Positions 24,626-33,917 of a stretch of 64,000 nucleotides of DNA are shown piece by piece (the first letter of the stretch is position 1; each line of letters starts with the position of its first letter). The notes beneath the pieces were generated by a model. The model saw only the letters and a program-made list of their open reading frames with translations, did no database searches and was not told the DNA's origin. Both the position numbers and the translations under genes were made by a program. The stretch is from AV40 sp035568175 (lineage in GTDB: Bacteria > Verrucomicrobiota > Verrucomicrobiia > Chthoniobacterales > UBA10450), in contig DATMON010000005.1 in assembly GCA_035568175.1 (NCBI GenBank), positions 124,001-188,000 on the forward strand. The letters are read 5' to 3'.

Positions 24626-26287
24626 ATGAAAAGCGCGCTGATTATTTTCGCCATTGTCTCGTCAGCCTTCGCCCAGGATTACGATGTCATTATTAGAAAC
24701 GGAACGGTTTACGACGGCACCGGCGGCGGCGCGCAACATGTCGATCTTGCGATCAAAGGCGATCGCATCGCCGGACTCGGTGATTTCAAAAACGCCAGCG
24801 CGGGAACAATTGTTAACGCGAGCGGACTCGCGGTCGCGCCGGGTTTCTTCAACATGCTTTCGTGGTCGACCGAATCGCTGATTCAAGACGGGCGTTCGCA
24901 AAGCGAGCTTCGGCAGGGAGTAACCACAGAAATCATGGGCGAAGGCGAATCGATGGGGCCGGTGAACGATCGCGTCCGCGAACACATGTTGCGCGAGCAA
25001 GCCGACATTAAGTACGATATCAAATGGAACACGCTAGCGGAATATTTGCAGTTTTTGGAGAAACACGGCATCTCCTGTAACGTCGCTTCGTTTATCGGCG
25101 CGACCACCATTCGCGAGAACGTTGTCGGCTTTGACGATCGCGCGCCGACGCCCCAACAGCTCGACCAAATGCGCGAGCTCGTGCGCAAAGAGATGGAGGC
25201 GGGCGCGCTCGGCATCGGCACATCCCTAATTTATCCACCGGCGTTTTACGCAAAGACGGAGGAATTGATTGAGCTCTGCAAAGTCGCGGCCAAATACAAA
25301 GGCAAATACATCTCGCACATGCGAAGCGAAGGGAACCAGTTGTTCGAAGCGTTTGATGAATTGGTCCGGATCGCGCGCGAAGCCAATATTCCGGCCGAGG
25401 TTTATCACATTAAAGCGGCCGGCCAGAAAAATTGGCCGAAAGAAGACGAACTGTTGGCGCGGATCGAGAAAGCGCAAAAGGAAGGACTGAAAGTTCGCGC
25501 CAACATGTACACCTACACCGCTGCCGGCACCGGACTCGACGCCTGTTTTCCGCCTTGGACAGAAGACGGCGGTTACGAAGCGCTGTTCAAGCGGCTGCGC
25601 GATCCGGCGACGCGCGAGAAAATCAAAGCCGAGGTCAAGGTCGACAGCGACAAATGGGAAAATCTTTACCTCGGCGCCGGCTCACCGGACAACATTCTTC
25701 TCGCCGCCTTCAAGTCGGACAAACTGAAACCGCTTACCGGCAAAACGCTCGCCCAAGTCGCCAAGACGCGCGGCAAAGATCCGATCGACACCGCGATGGA
25801 TCTCGTGGCCGAAGACGAATCACGGATCGGCACGGTTTACTTCATCATGTCGGAAGCGAACGTGAAAAAGGAATTGCGGAAACCGTGGATCTCGTTTGGC
25901 TCGGATGAAGCGTCGCAAGCGCCGGAAGGTCCGTTCTTAAAATCGAATCCGCATCCGCGCGCTTATGGCTGTTTCGCGCGCGTGCTCGGAAAATACTGCC
26001 GCGACGAAAAAGTGATATCGCTTCCGGAAGCGATCCGGCGTTTGAGCGCGCAGCCGGCGCAGAATCTCGAGCTCGATCATCGCGGCATGTTGAAGGAGGG
26101 CATGTTTGCCGACGTGGTGGTATTCGATCCAAAAACAATCACCGATCACGCAACCTTCGATAACCCGCACCAGTACGCGACCGGGATGAAACACGTTTTC
26201 GTGAACGGCATCCAAGTCATTAAAGAAGGCGAGCACACCGGCGCGAAACCGGGCCGGGCCTTATGGGGACCTGGCAAGGTCCTCTGA
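24626..26287 (+). CDS. Secreted D-aminoacylase-like amidohydrolase with altered metal site
   Basis: Signal peptide at residues 1-16, then the amidohydrolase N-terminal beta-sandwich (DYDVIIRNGTVYDGTGGGAQ). N-acyl-D-amino-acid deacylase signatures present are SHMRSEG with His231, YHIKAAG with His261 and SFGSDEAS with Asp427. The C-terminal AQNLELDHRGMLKEGMFADV is typical. However, the usual PGFIDxHxH strand reads PGFFNMLSW, and the expected Cys in the MGxCG loop is replaced (MGEGES). Two early metal ligands are therefore missing. It probably acts on D-amino-acid derivatives, or on peptidoglycan-derived compounds, in the periplasm, but catalysis may differ. A degenerate 12-mer follows the stop. 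Confidence 0.75.
   Translation: MKSALIIFAIVSSAFAQDYDVIIRNGTVYDGTGGGAQHVDLAIKGDRIAGLGDFKNASAGTIVNASGLAVAPGFFNMLSWSTESLIQDGRSQSELRQGVTTEIMGEGESMGPVNDRVREHMLREQADIKYDIKWNTLAEYLQFLEKHGISCNVASFIGATTIRENVVGFDDRAPTPQQLDQMRELVRKEMEAGALGIGTSLIYPPAFYAKTEELIELCKVAAKYKGKYISHMRSEGNQLFEAFDELVRIAREANIPAEVYHIKAAGQKNWPKEDELLARIEKAQKEGLKVRANMYTYTAAGTGLDACFPPWTEDGGYEALFKRLRDPATREKIKAEVKVDSDKWENLYLGAGSPDNILLAAFKSDKLKPLTGKTLAQVAKTRGKDPIDTAMDLVAEDESRIGTVYFIMSEANVKKELRKPWISFGSDEASQAPEGPFLKSNPHPRAYGCFARVLGKYCRDEKVISLPEAIRRLSAQPAQNLELDHRGMLKEGMFADVVVFDPKTITDHATFDNPHQYATGMKHVFVNGIQVIKEGEHTGAKPGRALWGPGKVL
24737..24748 (-). repeat. 12-mer copy with one mismatch (minus strand)
   Basis: CATGTCGATCTT on the plus strand, in frame as HVDL within the amidohydrolase gene. 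Confidence 0.45.
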
Positions 26288-26293
26288 CCGGGC

Positions 26294-26306
26294 AAGATCG
26301 ACCATC
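26294..26306 (+). repeat. 12-mer copy with one inserted base
   Basis: GCAAGATCGACCATC: the repeat with one extra C, 6 nt after the stop of the amidohydrolase gene and in its orientation. Confidence 0.45.
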
Positions 26307-26427
26307 CTACGAGCGAGATTCATCTCTAGCTGCGTGGCTGCGCGCGGTTTGCACTGCCGTATCTCGAAAGAGGCACGCGACAGGCGCACCTTCCGCGTAG
26401 TTTATTTAGAGGCAGGTTACTTTTGAA

Positions 26428-26829
26428 ATGGATCCGATCGGCAGCATCAAGTTGCGCTGGCTCCACGGCGCGTTGCAAGACGTTACCTACGAGCTGGCAC
26501 GGTCGCAGTTTCAGTTCGCGCCCCATACCTGGGAGCCGGCGATCAACGCTTATCGCTGCGAGAAATGCATCCGGATCTGTGTCGATCTGGCCGGAGTCGA
26601 GCGGTCGCAGATCGATCTGATCGTTGAGCCGCAACGAGTCCTGATCCGCGGCTCGCGCGAACTCCCGGAGCCGTCGCACGACGAAGGCCGCGCCATGCGA
26701 TTGCTGGCGATGGAAATCGATTACGGGCCGTTCGAACGCGAAGTTTTGTTGCCGGACGAAGTGGAGATCAACCAGGCGCATGCTGAGCAGCGCAACGGAT
26801 TGCTCTGGATTTCGCTCCCGATCAAATGA
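26428..26829 (+). CDS. Hsp20/alpha-crystallin small heat-shock protein
   Basis: This 133-residue protein has the alpha-crystallin domain: the strand ICVDLAGVERSQIDLIVEP (similar to the DLPGVxxxDI pattern), VLIRGSRELP, the GPFEREVLLPDEVEIN block, and GLLWISLPIK where the IxI-like strand is expected. It holds unfolding proteins for refolding. The N-terminal 45 residues contain a CxxCxRxC-like CEKCIRIC stretch. Its stop overlaps the lon start codon (ATGA), so chaperone and protease are co-expressed, consistent with joint protein-quality control. Confidence 0.88.
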   Translation: MDPIGSIKLRWLHGALQDVTYELARSQFQFAPHTWEPAINAYRCEKCIRICVDLAGVERSQIDLIVEPQRVLIRGSRELPEPSHDEGRAMRLLAMEIDYGPFEREVLLPDEVEINQAHAEQRNGLLWISLPIK

Positions 26830-29306
26830 TGACAAACGAAGAACAAGTTTTTGCGCAGCCGGCCGAACTGGAAATGAAATCCAGCGACGCTCCGTCAGCG
26901 GCGATCGCGGCCGACATTTCCGACCAAAGCAAGGCACCGCGGATCCCGGAGGAGTTGTCGATCTTGCCGGTGCGCGGGTTCGTGGTTTTCCCGGGAACGA
27001 TCGTGCCGTTGAATGTGCGCCGGCCGGCATCGATCGCGTTACTCGATGAGACGTTGCCACGGACAAAGATCATCGGGCTCGTCACGCAGCGCGACGAAGC
27101 AAAGGAAGATCCGTCGGCTCAGGACCTCTACCACGTGGGTACCGCGGCGCAGGTTTTGAAAATGATCCGGCAGGCCGACGACCATGTCCTGATCATCGCG
27201 CAAGGTTTGCGGCGATTCCGACTGCGCAAGATCGTCGCCACGTCGCCGTTCGTTCGCGCGGAAATCGATATCCTGGAATCGAAATCGCCAACGGAGAGCA
27301 AGGAATGGGAAGCGGAGTTTCGGAATCTGCGCGATTCGGCGGCGAGACTATTCGAGCTGACGCCGGAAACGCCGGAACAAGCGCGCTTAATGGTGATGAA
27401 CATCGACAATCCGGAGCAGCTGGCGGATTTCCTCGCGCCCAACCTGAACGTTGATGCCGCGCAGAAGCAGGCATTGCTCGAAGAGCTTGATGTCGAGAAG
27501 CGCGTCCGCGAAGTGCAGAAACATATTTCGGCGCAGCTCGAGATCGCGCAGATCCAGGAAAAATTGCAGAAGGACGTGGCGTCTCAGTTTTCCGATGCGC
27601 AACGCCGCGCTTATTTGCGATCGCAGATCAAAGCGATCCAGCACGAGCTGGGTGAAACCGAAACCGGCAGCGAAGAGCAAATGGAACAATTGCGCGCGCG
27701 GTTGAAGGAAGCGAACCCACCAGAAGAGGTAATGAAGCAAGCGGAGCGCGAATTGAAGCGGCTCGATTTTATTCCACCGGCCAGTCCAGAGTTTTCGGTC
27801 ATTGTCAGTTACATCGAGATCATCGCCGATCTGCCTTGGAACAAATTGAGCCAGGACAATCTCGATCTCGATCAAGCGCAACAAATTCTCGATCGCGACC
27901 ATTACGATCTCGAAAAAGTCAAAAAGCGGCTGATCGAATATCTGGCTGTGCGCAAACTGAATCCGACCGGACACGGCCCAATCTTGTGTTTCCTAGGGCC
28001 GCCCGGCGTGGGCAAAACCAGTCTCGGCCAATCGATTGCCGACGCGCTCGGTCGCAAATTCGTTCGAATCAGTCTCGGCGGAATGCGGGACGAAGCGGAA
28101 ATTCGCGGACATCGCCGCACCTACATCGGTTCGATGCCAGGACGCATCATTCAAGAATTGCGCCGCGCTGGAACACGCAATCCGGTTTTCATGCTCGACG
28201 AGATCGACAAAATCGGCGCCGATTTCCGAGGCGATCCGGCGAGCGCTTTGCTCGAAGTTCTCGACCCGCGACAAAACAATACTTTTGTCGATCGCTATCT
28301 CGATGTGCCGTTCGATTTGTCCCAAATCATCTTCATCGCGACCGCGAATTACATCGAGGGCGTGCCCGAACCAATGCGCGACCGAATGGAAGTGATCTCG
28401 CTGCCGGGTTACACCGAGCGTGAAAAACTTGAGATCGCGAAACGCTATTTAGTCCGGCGGCAGATAGAAGAAAACGGACTAAAACCCGAACAGGTCGACT
28501 GGCTGGACGACGCGCTTCGGCAAATCATCAATGATTACACGCACGAGGCCGGCGTACGCGAGCTCGAGCGCCAGATCGGGGCGATTTGCCGTGGAATCGC
28601 GTCGCGGGTTGCCCGCGGAAAAACGGAACACGTCACGGTCACGCTGGAACAGGTGGCGCAAATGCTGGGGCCCGCCAAGTACGTGCGCGAAACGAAATTA
28701 AAAACGAGCAAGCCCGGCGTTGTCACCGGACTCGCTTACACGCCAGCCGGCGGCGAAGTGCTGCACATTGAAGCGACGCGTTATCCCGGAAAGGGGAACG
28801 TCACCCTCACTGGTCACATCGGCGAAGTGATGAAGGAATCGGTCCAAGCTGCGCTCAGTCTTGTCCGCAGCCGCAATGGCGAGATCGGGGTAAAACCGGA
28901 AGATTTCCGTGATATGGACATTCACGTGCACGTTCCAGCCGGCGCGGTGCCGAAAGATGGACCGTCTGCCGGCATCGCCATGTTCACCGCGCTTGCTTCG
29001 CTCTTCACTAATACACCGGTGCGCCCGGACGTCGCTATGACCGGCGAAATCACTTTGCGGGGATTGGTTTTGCCTATCGGCGGACTCAAAGAGAAAAGTC
29101 TGGCCGCGATGCGCGCCGGCATTTCCACAGTGATCATTCCGAAGTTGAATGAAAAAGATCTGGTCGATGTTCCGGAGGAGGCGAAACAAAAACTGAAATT
29201 CGTTCCCGTCGAAAATGTCGATGAAGTCCTCGCCGTGGCTTTGGAAAAGGACGGCGCCGCACAAGCAGCCAGCCCGGGCGCGGCAGACGGAAAAGGGAAG
29301 GACTAA
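26826..29306 (+). CDS. lon: ATP-dependent protease Lon
   Basis: Lon is a cytoplasmic AAA+ serine protease that removes damaged and some regulatory proteins. At 826 residues it has the LonA layout: an N-terminal substrate-binding domain starting ELSILPVRGFVVFPG, a coiled-coil part, then Walker A GPPGVGKTSLGQS near residue 390 and FMLDEIDKIGADFRGDP. The C-terminal protease domain has PKDGPSAGIAM (catalytic Ser about 712) and the Lys in IGGLKEKSLAAMRAG. It is translationally coupled with the upstream Hsp20 gene. The first 33 residues are poorly conserved and rich in Ala, so the true start could be slightly later. Confidence 0.96.
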   Translation: MMTNEEQVFAQPAELEMKSSDAPSAAIAADISDQSKAPRIPEELSILPVRGFVVFPGTIVPLNVRRPASIALLDETLPRTKIIGLVTQRDEAKEDPSAQDLYHVGTAAQVLKMIRQADDHVLIIAQGLRRFRLRKIVATSPFVRAEIDILESKSPTESKEWEAEFRNLRDSAARLFELTPETPEQARLMVMNIDNPEQLADFLAPNLNVDAAQKQALLEELDVEKRVREVQKHISAQLEIAQIQEKLQKDVASQFSDAQRRAYLRSQIKAIQHELGETETGSEEQMEQLRARLKEANPPEEVMKQAERELKRLDFIPPASPEFSVIVSYIEIIADLPWNKLSQDNLDLDQAQQILDRDHYDLEKVKKRLIEYLAVRKLNPTGHGPILCFLGPPGVGKTSLGQSIADALGRKFVRISLGGMRDEAEIRGHRRTYIGSMPGRIIQELRRAGTRNPVFMLDEIDKIGADFRGDPASALLEVLDPRQNNTFVDRYLDVPFDLSQIIFIATANYIEGVPEPMRDRMEVISLPGYTEREKLEIAKRYLVRRQIEENGLKPEQVDWLDDALRQIINDYTHEAGVRELERQIGAICRGIASRVARGKTEHVTVTLEQVAQMLGPAKYVRETKLKTSKPGVVTGLAYTPAGGEVLHIEATRYPGKGNVTLTGHIGEVMKESVQAALSLVRSRNGEIGVKPEDFRDMDIHVHVPAGAVPKDGPSAGIAMFTALASLFTNTPVRPDVAMTGEITLRGLVLPIGGLKEKSLAAMRAGISTVIIPKLNEKDLVDVPEEAKQKLKFVPVENVDEVLAVALEKDGAAQAASPGAADGKGKD
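26954..26965 (-). repeat. 12-mer copy with one mismatch (minus strand)
   Basis: GTTGTCGATCTT on the plus strand inside lon, here coding part of ELSILPV, a different frame from most copies. Confidence 0.4.
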
Positions 29307-29307
29307 A

Positions 29308-29958
29308 TCAGCGCGGTCCGGTGTCGGCGCGTTGTTCGATTTGTTGCAGACTCGGGGCTGAGTCGCGAATCCAATCGCGCGTGGCGTTGATGTCGCCGCG
29401 GTTCACCGGGATTGCGGGTCGCACTTCTTCGCCGCGCGCGACGATCTCATCGCCAACCTTTACCGGCTCAGCCTTGGGCGCTTTCCAATGATGACCGAAT
29501 TTAAGGAGTGCGTAATACATTGTCCCGGCCTCGACCGAACTAACTCCGCTGCAACGCATCGCATTGTAAAACATCCGGTCGCAAACCTGCCATGGCCGAT
29601 TGTGCTGGTCGTAGGCGACGTCGTGCAGCACTGACGCGTTCCGATATTTTCCTTCAAACGGTCCGCCCATAAGCGACCAGAGGGATCGCGGAATCGACGC
29701 GCCATCCACGACTGATCCGGCCGGTGCAATCCACACCTGGCCTTGTGGGTCGGTGTAACGAAGTTCGCTTAACAAAGTCATATTGCGTCCGTCGTTTTCC
29801 CAACGCGCTTCGACATAACCGCTGTAATGACCCCATTTGTTTGGCTGTTTTTCGGCGAAACGGACCCAGACCGGTTTCTTGTCTGAAGCGCAGCCAATTA
29901 GGACCGCGATCATAACGAAAGATCCGAACAATCTAACAAATTTCGAATTCAGGATCAT
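29308..29958 (-). CDS. DUF1353 lipoprotein
   Basis: This 216-residue protein starts with a lipoprotein signal (VMIAVLIGCASDK, Cys at about residue 23). The DUF1353 domain is recognisable from GSVVDGASIPRSLWSLMGGP, KYRNASVLHDVAYD and the DRMFYNAMR helix. DUF1353 is a domain of unknown function found in phage and bacteria, possibly a metal-dependent hydrolase by its conserved His/Asp. A Pro/Glu-rich tail follows. It is tail to tail with lon, 2 nt apart. Confidence 0.75.
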   Translation of the reverse strand: MILNSKFVRLFGSFVMIAVLIGCASDKKPVWVRFAEKQPNKWGHYSGYVEARWENDGRNMTLLSELRYTDPQGQVWIAPAGSVVDGASIPRSLWSLMGGPFEGKYRNASVLHDVAYDQHNRPWQVCDRMFYNAMRCSGVSSVEAGTMYYALLKFGHHWKAPKAEPVKVGDEIVARGEEVRPAIPVNRGDINATRDWIRDSAPSLQQIEQRADTGPR

Positions 29959-30075
29959 AAAGTGTGCTTCAGCGCGCGGCCGAATGCAGTTCTCGCGCCC
30001 ACTTCGCTGGCTTCGGCGCGATCGGTTCGGCTTCGATGTGTTTCCGATCGTACGCTTCGGAGAAGCATCCCTACC

Positions 30076-30540
30076 TCAATCGGTCCAGGATTTCCAACGT
30101 TTGCGGATCGGCTTGGTATAGCGATCGAGATCGATATTTCTCACGCCTTCTCTGATTGAATCAGTCGAGCCTTCAAGGCTCTCTTTCATTCCGCGAACGA
30201 GCGGCCAGAGAAACGGCAGCGAAAGCACGCTCCAGTTGATGCGCCCGAGCGGCGTTTTCATTTCCACCTCTTTCTCGTCGGAGCGCGACGCGTAACGAAT
30301 CGCCAGACCGATGGCGAGTCCGGCAACGAGCGCGCCCAGAACCATCGGCACCGGATTTTCACGAAGGAACAATTCGGTCCGTTCGCGCGTCCCGCCCGCT
30401 CTTCCCCTAATCTGTTCCCGGCGACGGGGCGGCGGCTCCAAGACGCTGGGCGGGCGACGGCGACGTTTTCGAGCCGATGCCTTTTGCTCGGCTCCGAGAG
30501 GTTCGTCATTCACAAAATCATCTTCGATCGGATCCATCAT
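30076..30540 (-). CDS. DUF883 (ElaB/YqjD)-like membrane protein
   Basis: From the ATG at 30540 this is 154 residues. A basic, Arg-rich N-terminal region (KASARKRRRRPPSVLEPPPR) precedes the segment LFLRENPVPMVLGALVAGLA, which matches the tail-anchor of DUF883/ElaB proteins that bind ribosomes at the inner membrane. Unlike those, about 65 residues follow the helix, including a second short hydrophobic stretch (INWSVLSLPFLWPLV). The family assignment rests on the helix motif only. Confidence 0.5.
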   Translation of the reverse strand: MMDPIEDDFVNDEPLGAEQKASARKRRRRPPSVLEPPPRRREQIRGRAGGTRERTELFLRENPVPMVLGALVAGLAIGLAIRYASRSDEKEVEMKTPLGRINWSVLSLPFLWPLVRGMKESLEGSTDSIREGVRNIDLDRYTKPIRKRWKSWTD

Positions 30541-30582
30541 CAATTGATTCGCAACTGCTCCGACAACCACGCTGGTCGGATA

Positions 30583-31230
30583 TCACGGCGCGAGCCGGTC
30601 TATCGACCAAGAACCACTCGATTGCAACGTGTAACGGAATCGATCGTGCAAGCGGTCGGGGCGTCCCTGCCAAAATTCGATCCGTTCCGGTTTGAGGCGA
30701 AATCCACCCCAGTGTGGCGGAAGCGGAATCTGTCCTTCGGCGAAACGTTGTTTCATTTCTTCCAGTCGCGCATCGAGAACTCGCCGTCCATCAATCACCG
30801 CGCTTTGGTGCGAAGCCCACGCTCCAAGTTGTGCGCCGAAAGGCCGGGTGTGAAAATATTCCTCCGATTCTTCGCGCGAAGTCTTTTCAACCTGCCCCTC
30901 GATCCGGATCTGGCGCTCCACTTCCATCCAATACATCACCAACGCGGCATTTGGATTTTTCTCGAGCTGCTGCCCTTTGTCGCTGGAATAATTAGTGAAG
31001 AAAACAAAACCGCGCTCATCAAAATCCTTGAGTAACACAACGCGGGCGGACGGCCGACTGTCCAGGCACGTGGCCAGCGTCATCGCGTTGGCATCGGGAA
31101 TGGCAGTTTTAATCGCCGCGGCGAACCAATTCTGAAACTGTTTGATCGGGTCGGGATCGAGATCGCTTCGCCGCAATCCGCCTCCGATGTATTCGTGGCG
31201 AAACCCGGCATAATCGAGAGACTTGTCCAT
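30583..31230 (-). CDS. pdxH: Pyridoxamine 5'-phosphate oxidase
   Basis: PdxH oxidises pyridoxamine or pyridoxine 5'-phosphate to pyridoxal 5'-phosphate with FMN. The 215-residue protein is full length: MTLATCLDSRPSARVVLLKD and GFVFFTNYSSDKGQQL bind FMN, followed by WMEVERQIRIEGQVEK and the C-terminal signature PPHWGGFRLKPERIEFWQG, then RLHDRFRY. Neighbours on the same strand are the Ada-like protein upstream and the DUF883-like gene downstream. Confidence 0.95.
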   Translation of the reverse strand: MDKSLDYAGFRHEYIGGGLRRSDLDPDPIKQFQNWFAAAIKTAIPDANAMTLATCLDSRPSARVVLLKDFDERGFVFFTNYSSDKGQQLEKNPNAALVMYWMEVERQIRIEGQVEKTSREESEEYFHTRPFGAQLGAWASHQSAVIDGRRVLDARLEEMKQRFAEGQIPLPPHWGGFRLKPERIEFWQGRPDRLHDRFRYTLQSSGSWSIDRLAP

Positions 31231-31271
31231 ATCGCAAGCAACCGCGCGCTTACGATATTCGCAGCGACTGA

Positions 31272-31283
31272 GATGTCGATGTT
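31272..31283 (-). repeat. 12-mer copy with one mismatch (minus strand)
   Basis: GATGTCGATGTT on the plus strand, 9 nt beyond the stop of the Ada-like gene and oriented with it. Confidence 0.45.
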
Positions 31284-31292
31284 ACGTTGACG

Positions 31293-32171
31293 TTAAGCTG
31301 CGGTGGCGCTTATCCGATCGTTTTTAGGGACCCGAATTGAATCTCCGATTGAGAGTTCCCACCCAAGGAGGGCGCGTTTCCGAATTCGGCCGCCGCCATA
31401 ATTTCCAAGCGCTCCGGTCTCGCGAATGACGCGATGACAAGGGATAACAAAGGAAATTGGATTTGCGCCAACCGCGTTGCCAACGGCTCGTGCAGCCGCA
31501 GGCTGATTGATTGCAGCAGAAAGCCGCCCGTAGGTCGTGAGCGAGCCAGACGGGACATTCAACAACGCCCGCCAGACTCGCAGCTGGAAAGGGGTGCCAC
31601 GCACAAACGCGCGCAAATTAGGGCGCGGTTCATTTTGCGGCGGACGCACGAAAATCTTGTTCGACAATTCCGCGGCGAGTCGATCGGCGCGATGCAATCT
31701 CGCGTTTGGCCATTGGTCGGATAAGAGCTCTCGCACGGCATCGCGCCCCTCCTCTTGAACAAATGAAAGGTGGCAAATCCCACGTTCTGTTTCGGCAATG
31801 AGTGCTTCGCCGAATGGGGTCTCGGCAAAACCGTAATCGATCTGCATTCCGGCACCGCCGTTTTTCATTTCGCCGGGCGAAGCGGCCTCAAGTGTCACAC
31901 AAAGATCGTGTAAGCGTCCCGGTCCCGACAAGCCGGCATTGAGCGCGGCGTCGAAAACATTGTCGCCATTTCGCAAAAGCTGTTTTACGTGCTCCAGAGT
32001 CAGGCACTGCAAAAAATCCTTTGGAGTGACACCGGCCCAAGCGGAGAACAGCCGGTGAAAATGAAACGGGCTCAAACCGGCGGCGGACGCAAGTTCGTTG
32101 AGAACGGGTTGGTCAGTATGATGTCGATCCAGGAACCGGATCACGGTTGCGACTCGTTCGTAATCATTCAT
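31293..32171 (-). CDS. Ada-like AraC HTH plus O6-alkylguanine-DNA alkyltransferase
   Basis: Residues 1-100 form an AraC-type HTH region (LNELASAAGLSPFHFHRLFS), and residues 115-275 a methylguanine-DNA methyltransferase with the acceptor Cys in FVIPCHRVI, then RETGALGNYGGG and KRALLGWE. It repairs O6-alkylguanine by transferring the alkyl group to itself. The N-terminal Cys-rich, phosphotriester-sensing domain of E. coli Ada is absent, so it probably lacks the methyl-triggered switch and may act in constitutive repair. It is 292 residues long. Confidence 0.88.
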   Translation of the reverse strand: MNDYERVATVIRFLDRHHTDQPVLNELASAAGLSPFHFHRLFSAWAGVTPKDFLQCLTLEHVKQLLRNGDNVFDAALNAGLSGPGRLHDLCVTLEAASPGEMKNGGAGMQIDYGFAETPFGEALIAETERGICHLSFVQEEGRDAVRELLSDQWPNARLHRADRLAAELSNKIFVRPPQNEPRPNLRAFVRGTPFQLRVWRALLNVPSGSLTTYGRLSAAINQPAAARAVGNAVGANPISFVIPCHRVIRETGALGNYGGGRIRKRALLGWELSIGDSIRVPKNDRISATAA

Positions 32172-32254
32172 ACCGTCAGTTTGTCACCGCCAAGACTCTG
32201 CGCCCACCCGCTTCTTGCTGCGATTTTAGAATCTTTTCCTGCTCTGGAAATTGG

Positions 32255-33832
32255 TCAACCAGTGCGAATGACCCGACCAAGCTCGCGAGCGAGTGCTTCG
32301 CTCGCTTCGGCGTCGTCCTGGTAACCCCAGACTACAACTTCAAGCATTTGCGCGCCGATCTCACGCCGACCTTGGAGTGCGGCCCGTACCCGGCCGCGCG
32401 CTGACCAATCCTCGGATTCGGCTGCGGCGACACTTTCGTAGGAGGAACGCGCATCCCAATAACAATAGAAAACGTGGAGCGGGACGCCGCGATCATCGAA
32501 TCGATAGGAACGAACCGGCAAAGTGACACCGTTGACAGTCAGCATGCGCAGCCCGTTATCGCGCTCCATCGTTCGTCCGCTGGCGGGAAGACAAATATCG
32601 GGGCGATGAACTTTAACAAAGCGTGCCGCAGTCCGTCCCGGTAACCATCGAAAAAAATACATCATCCATCGCCGGCCATCCTGTCCCTCCCAAGCCGCGC
32701 CGCCGCCTTCGTTGTAACGAAGCAATGTTTCTGCGGCGGGAGCGATCGGCACCTGTTTGTAATTACTTTCCGATTCCGGCCAGCGCACTGCCCAGTGGGA
32801 ACTCATCGGAGTTTGGTGGGAGCGGTACCAAACTTGGACCGCGCCTTCGACCAGAACCAGCCAGATCGCCAACGCACTGAGCAAAGCCCAATTGAAATGG
32901 ATCGGCGCGCGCTGACTTCCGCTTGACGTCCCGATCGACGGAGCATCTCCGCGCCGTTGCATCTTGAGACTTACAATCCAGAGCCCAAACATGCAGACGA
33001 CCAAAATGGTCAGACCGGCCGGATCGTGCCACGCTTCAATCGCTTTTGGTCCTTTCGTTGTTCCGGCCCAAACGAGGAGACCGGTTCGCACGACATTGCA
33101 AATGAAAGCGAGCAGCGCACCGACGACGATTAGGAGGACGCGACGGAACGCGTTAAAAGAATAGAGTTCGCCGAGAAAGAGCGAAACCATCAACGTTGCT
33201 TGAATCGAGCGGACGCCGCTGCACGCCTCTTCGATTCCGATAAAACCAGTGCCGACCTCGATGACGTTGCCATGTTGAAGAGCGGGGACGCCTGCCAGCT
33301 GCAAAAATGTTACGTTGATGGCGGTGACGATTCGCATCAGGTCCTGGATGACGACCTGCTCAATCCGGACCGGCCACGGAACTGCAACCAGAAAAAACAA
33401 GATGGGAAAGGCAAAATGCCGTAACCAAGCGCGGCCGCCGCTGAGATAAACGAACGAAAGCGAAATGGTCGCGACGACAAGCGCGAGCACCCAGCTCAAC
33501 AATCGCCAGTCCGGATTCGCTTCGGCGACGAACCGGATGGGAAGAAAAAGCGCGCCACAGAAAAGGATAAGCGAGATTGGAAGCGCGGTTGCCGCTGCCA
33601 CGGCAGGAACGGGTCGATTCCGCCAGCGTTTCCAGAGCAGGTAAAGTGCAAGGAACGGAACGATCAGGCCGTAATTATATTGCGGATTGAGCCACCACTC
33701 GGCTTTGAGTTGGTTGACGAGCTCGAACCAAAAGAGTCCAAACAGAACGATGGCGATGAACCAACTTGTCGTCCTAGCGCTCCTCGCCGAAACGGGCGCT
33801 GTCTGCGCAACGGTTTCGTTCATTTGCGGCAT
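32255..33832 (-). CDS. Exosortase with EpsI-type C-terminal domain
   Basis: The exosortase is a polytopic membrane cysteine transpeptidase that cuts and attaches PEP-CTERM proteins. About eight membrane helices precede the active-site block. The catalytic Cys lies in GIEEACSGVRS (residue 204 counted from the ATG at 33832), the Arg in CNVVRTG (about 249) and the His in WHDPAGL (about 269). A large C-terminal soluble domain of about 230 residues follows, like the EpsI fusion in other exosortases. The longer frame begins with a TTG at 33910, but the ATG at 33832 is better placed. Its substrate-type gene is divergent and next to it. Confidence 0.92.
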   Translation of the reverse strand: MPQMNETVAQTAPVSARSARTTSWFIAIVLFGLFWFELVNQLKAEWWLNPQYNYGLIVPFLALYLLWKRWRNRPVPAVAAATALPISLILFCGALFLPIRFVAEANPDWRLLSWVLALVVATISLSFVYLSGGRAWLRHFAFPILFFLVAVPWPVRIEQVVIQDLMRIVTAINVTFLQLAGVPALQHGNVIEVGTGFIGIEEACSGVRSIQATLMVSLFLGELYSFNAFRRVLLIVVGALLAFICNVVRTGLLVWAGTTKGPKAIEAWHDPAGLTILVVCMFGLWIVSLKMQRRGDAPSIGTSSGSQRAPIHFNWALLSALAIWLVLVEGAVQVWYRSHQTPMSSHWAVRWPESESNYKQVPIAPAAETLLRYNEGGGAAWEGQDGRRWMMYFFRWLPGRTAARFVKVHRPDICLPASGRTMERDNGLRMLTVNGVTLPVRSYRFDDRGVPLHVFYCYWDARSSYESVAAAESEDWSARGRVRAALQGRREIGAQMLEVVVWGYQDDAEASEALARELGRVIRTG

Positions 33833-33917
33833 AGCGTAGCCGAGCCCGAGCAACTTGCGAGCCGGTTGCGGTGAGCATCTCGCCTGAGGGCATGCCGCGT
33901 GCTTGACCAATTTTAGA

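Noticed and set aside
25432..25908. Long antisense or alternate-frame open frames inside large genes (also 11499-11861, 27836-28423 and others)
   Set aside because: They are shadows of strong genes in GC-rich DNA and have Arg-rich, low-quality translations without domains.
33903..33910. Overlapping divergent TTG starts of the exosortase and its neighbour
   Set aside because: Better starts exist inside both frames (ATG 33832 and GTG 33918), so the overlap is probably an artefact of taking the longest frame.
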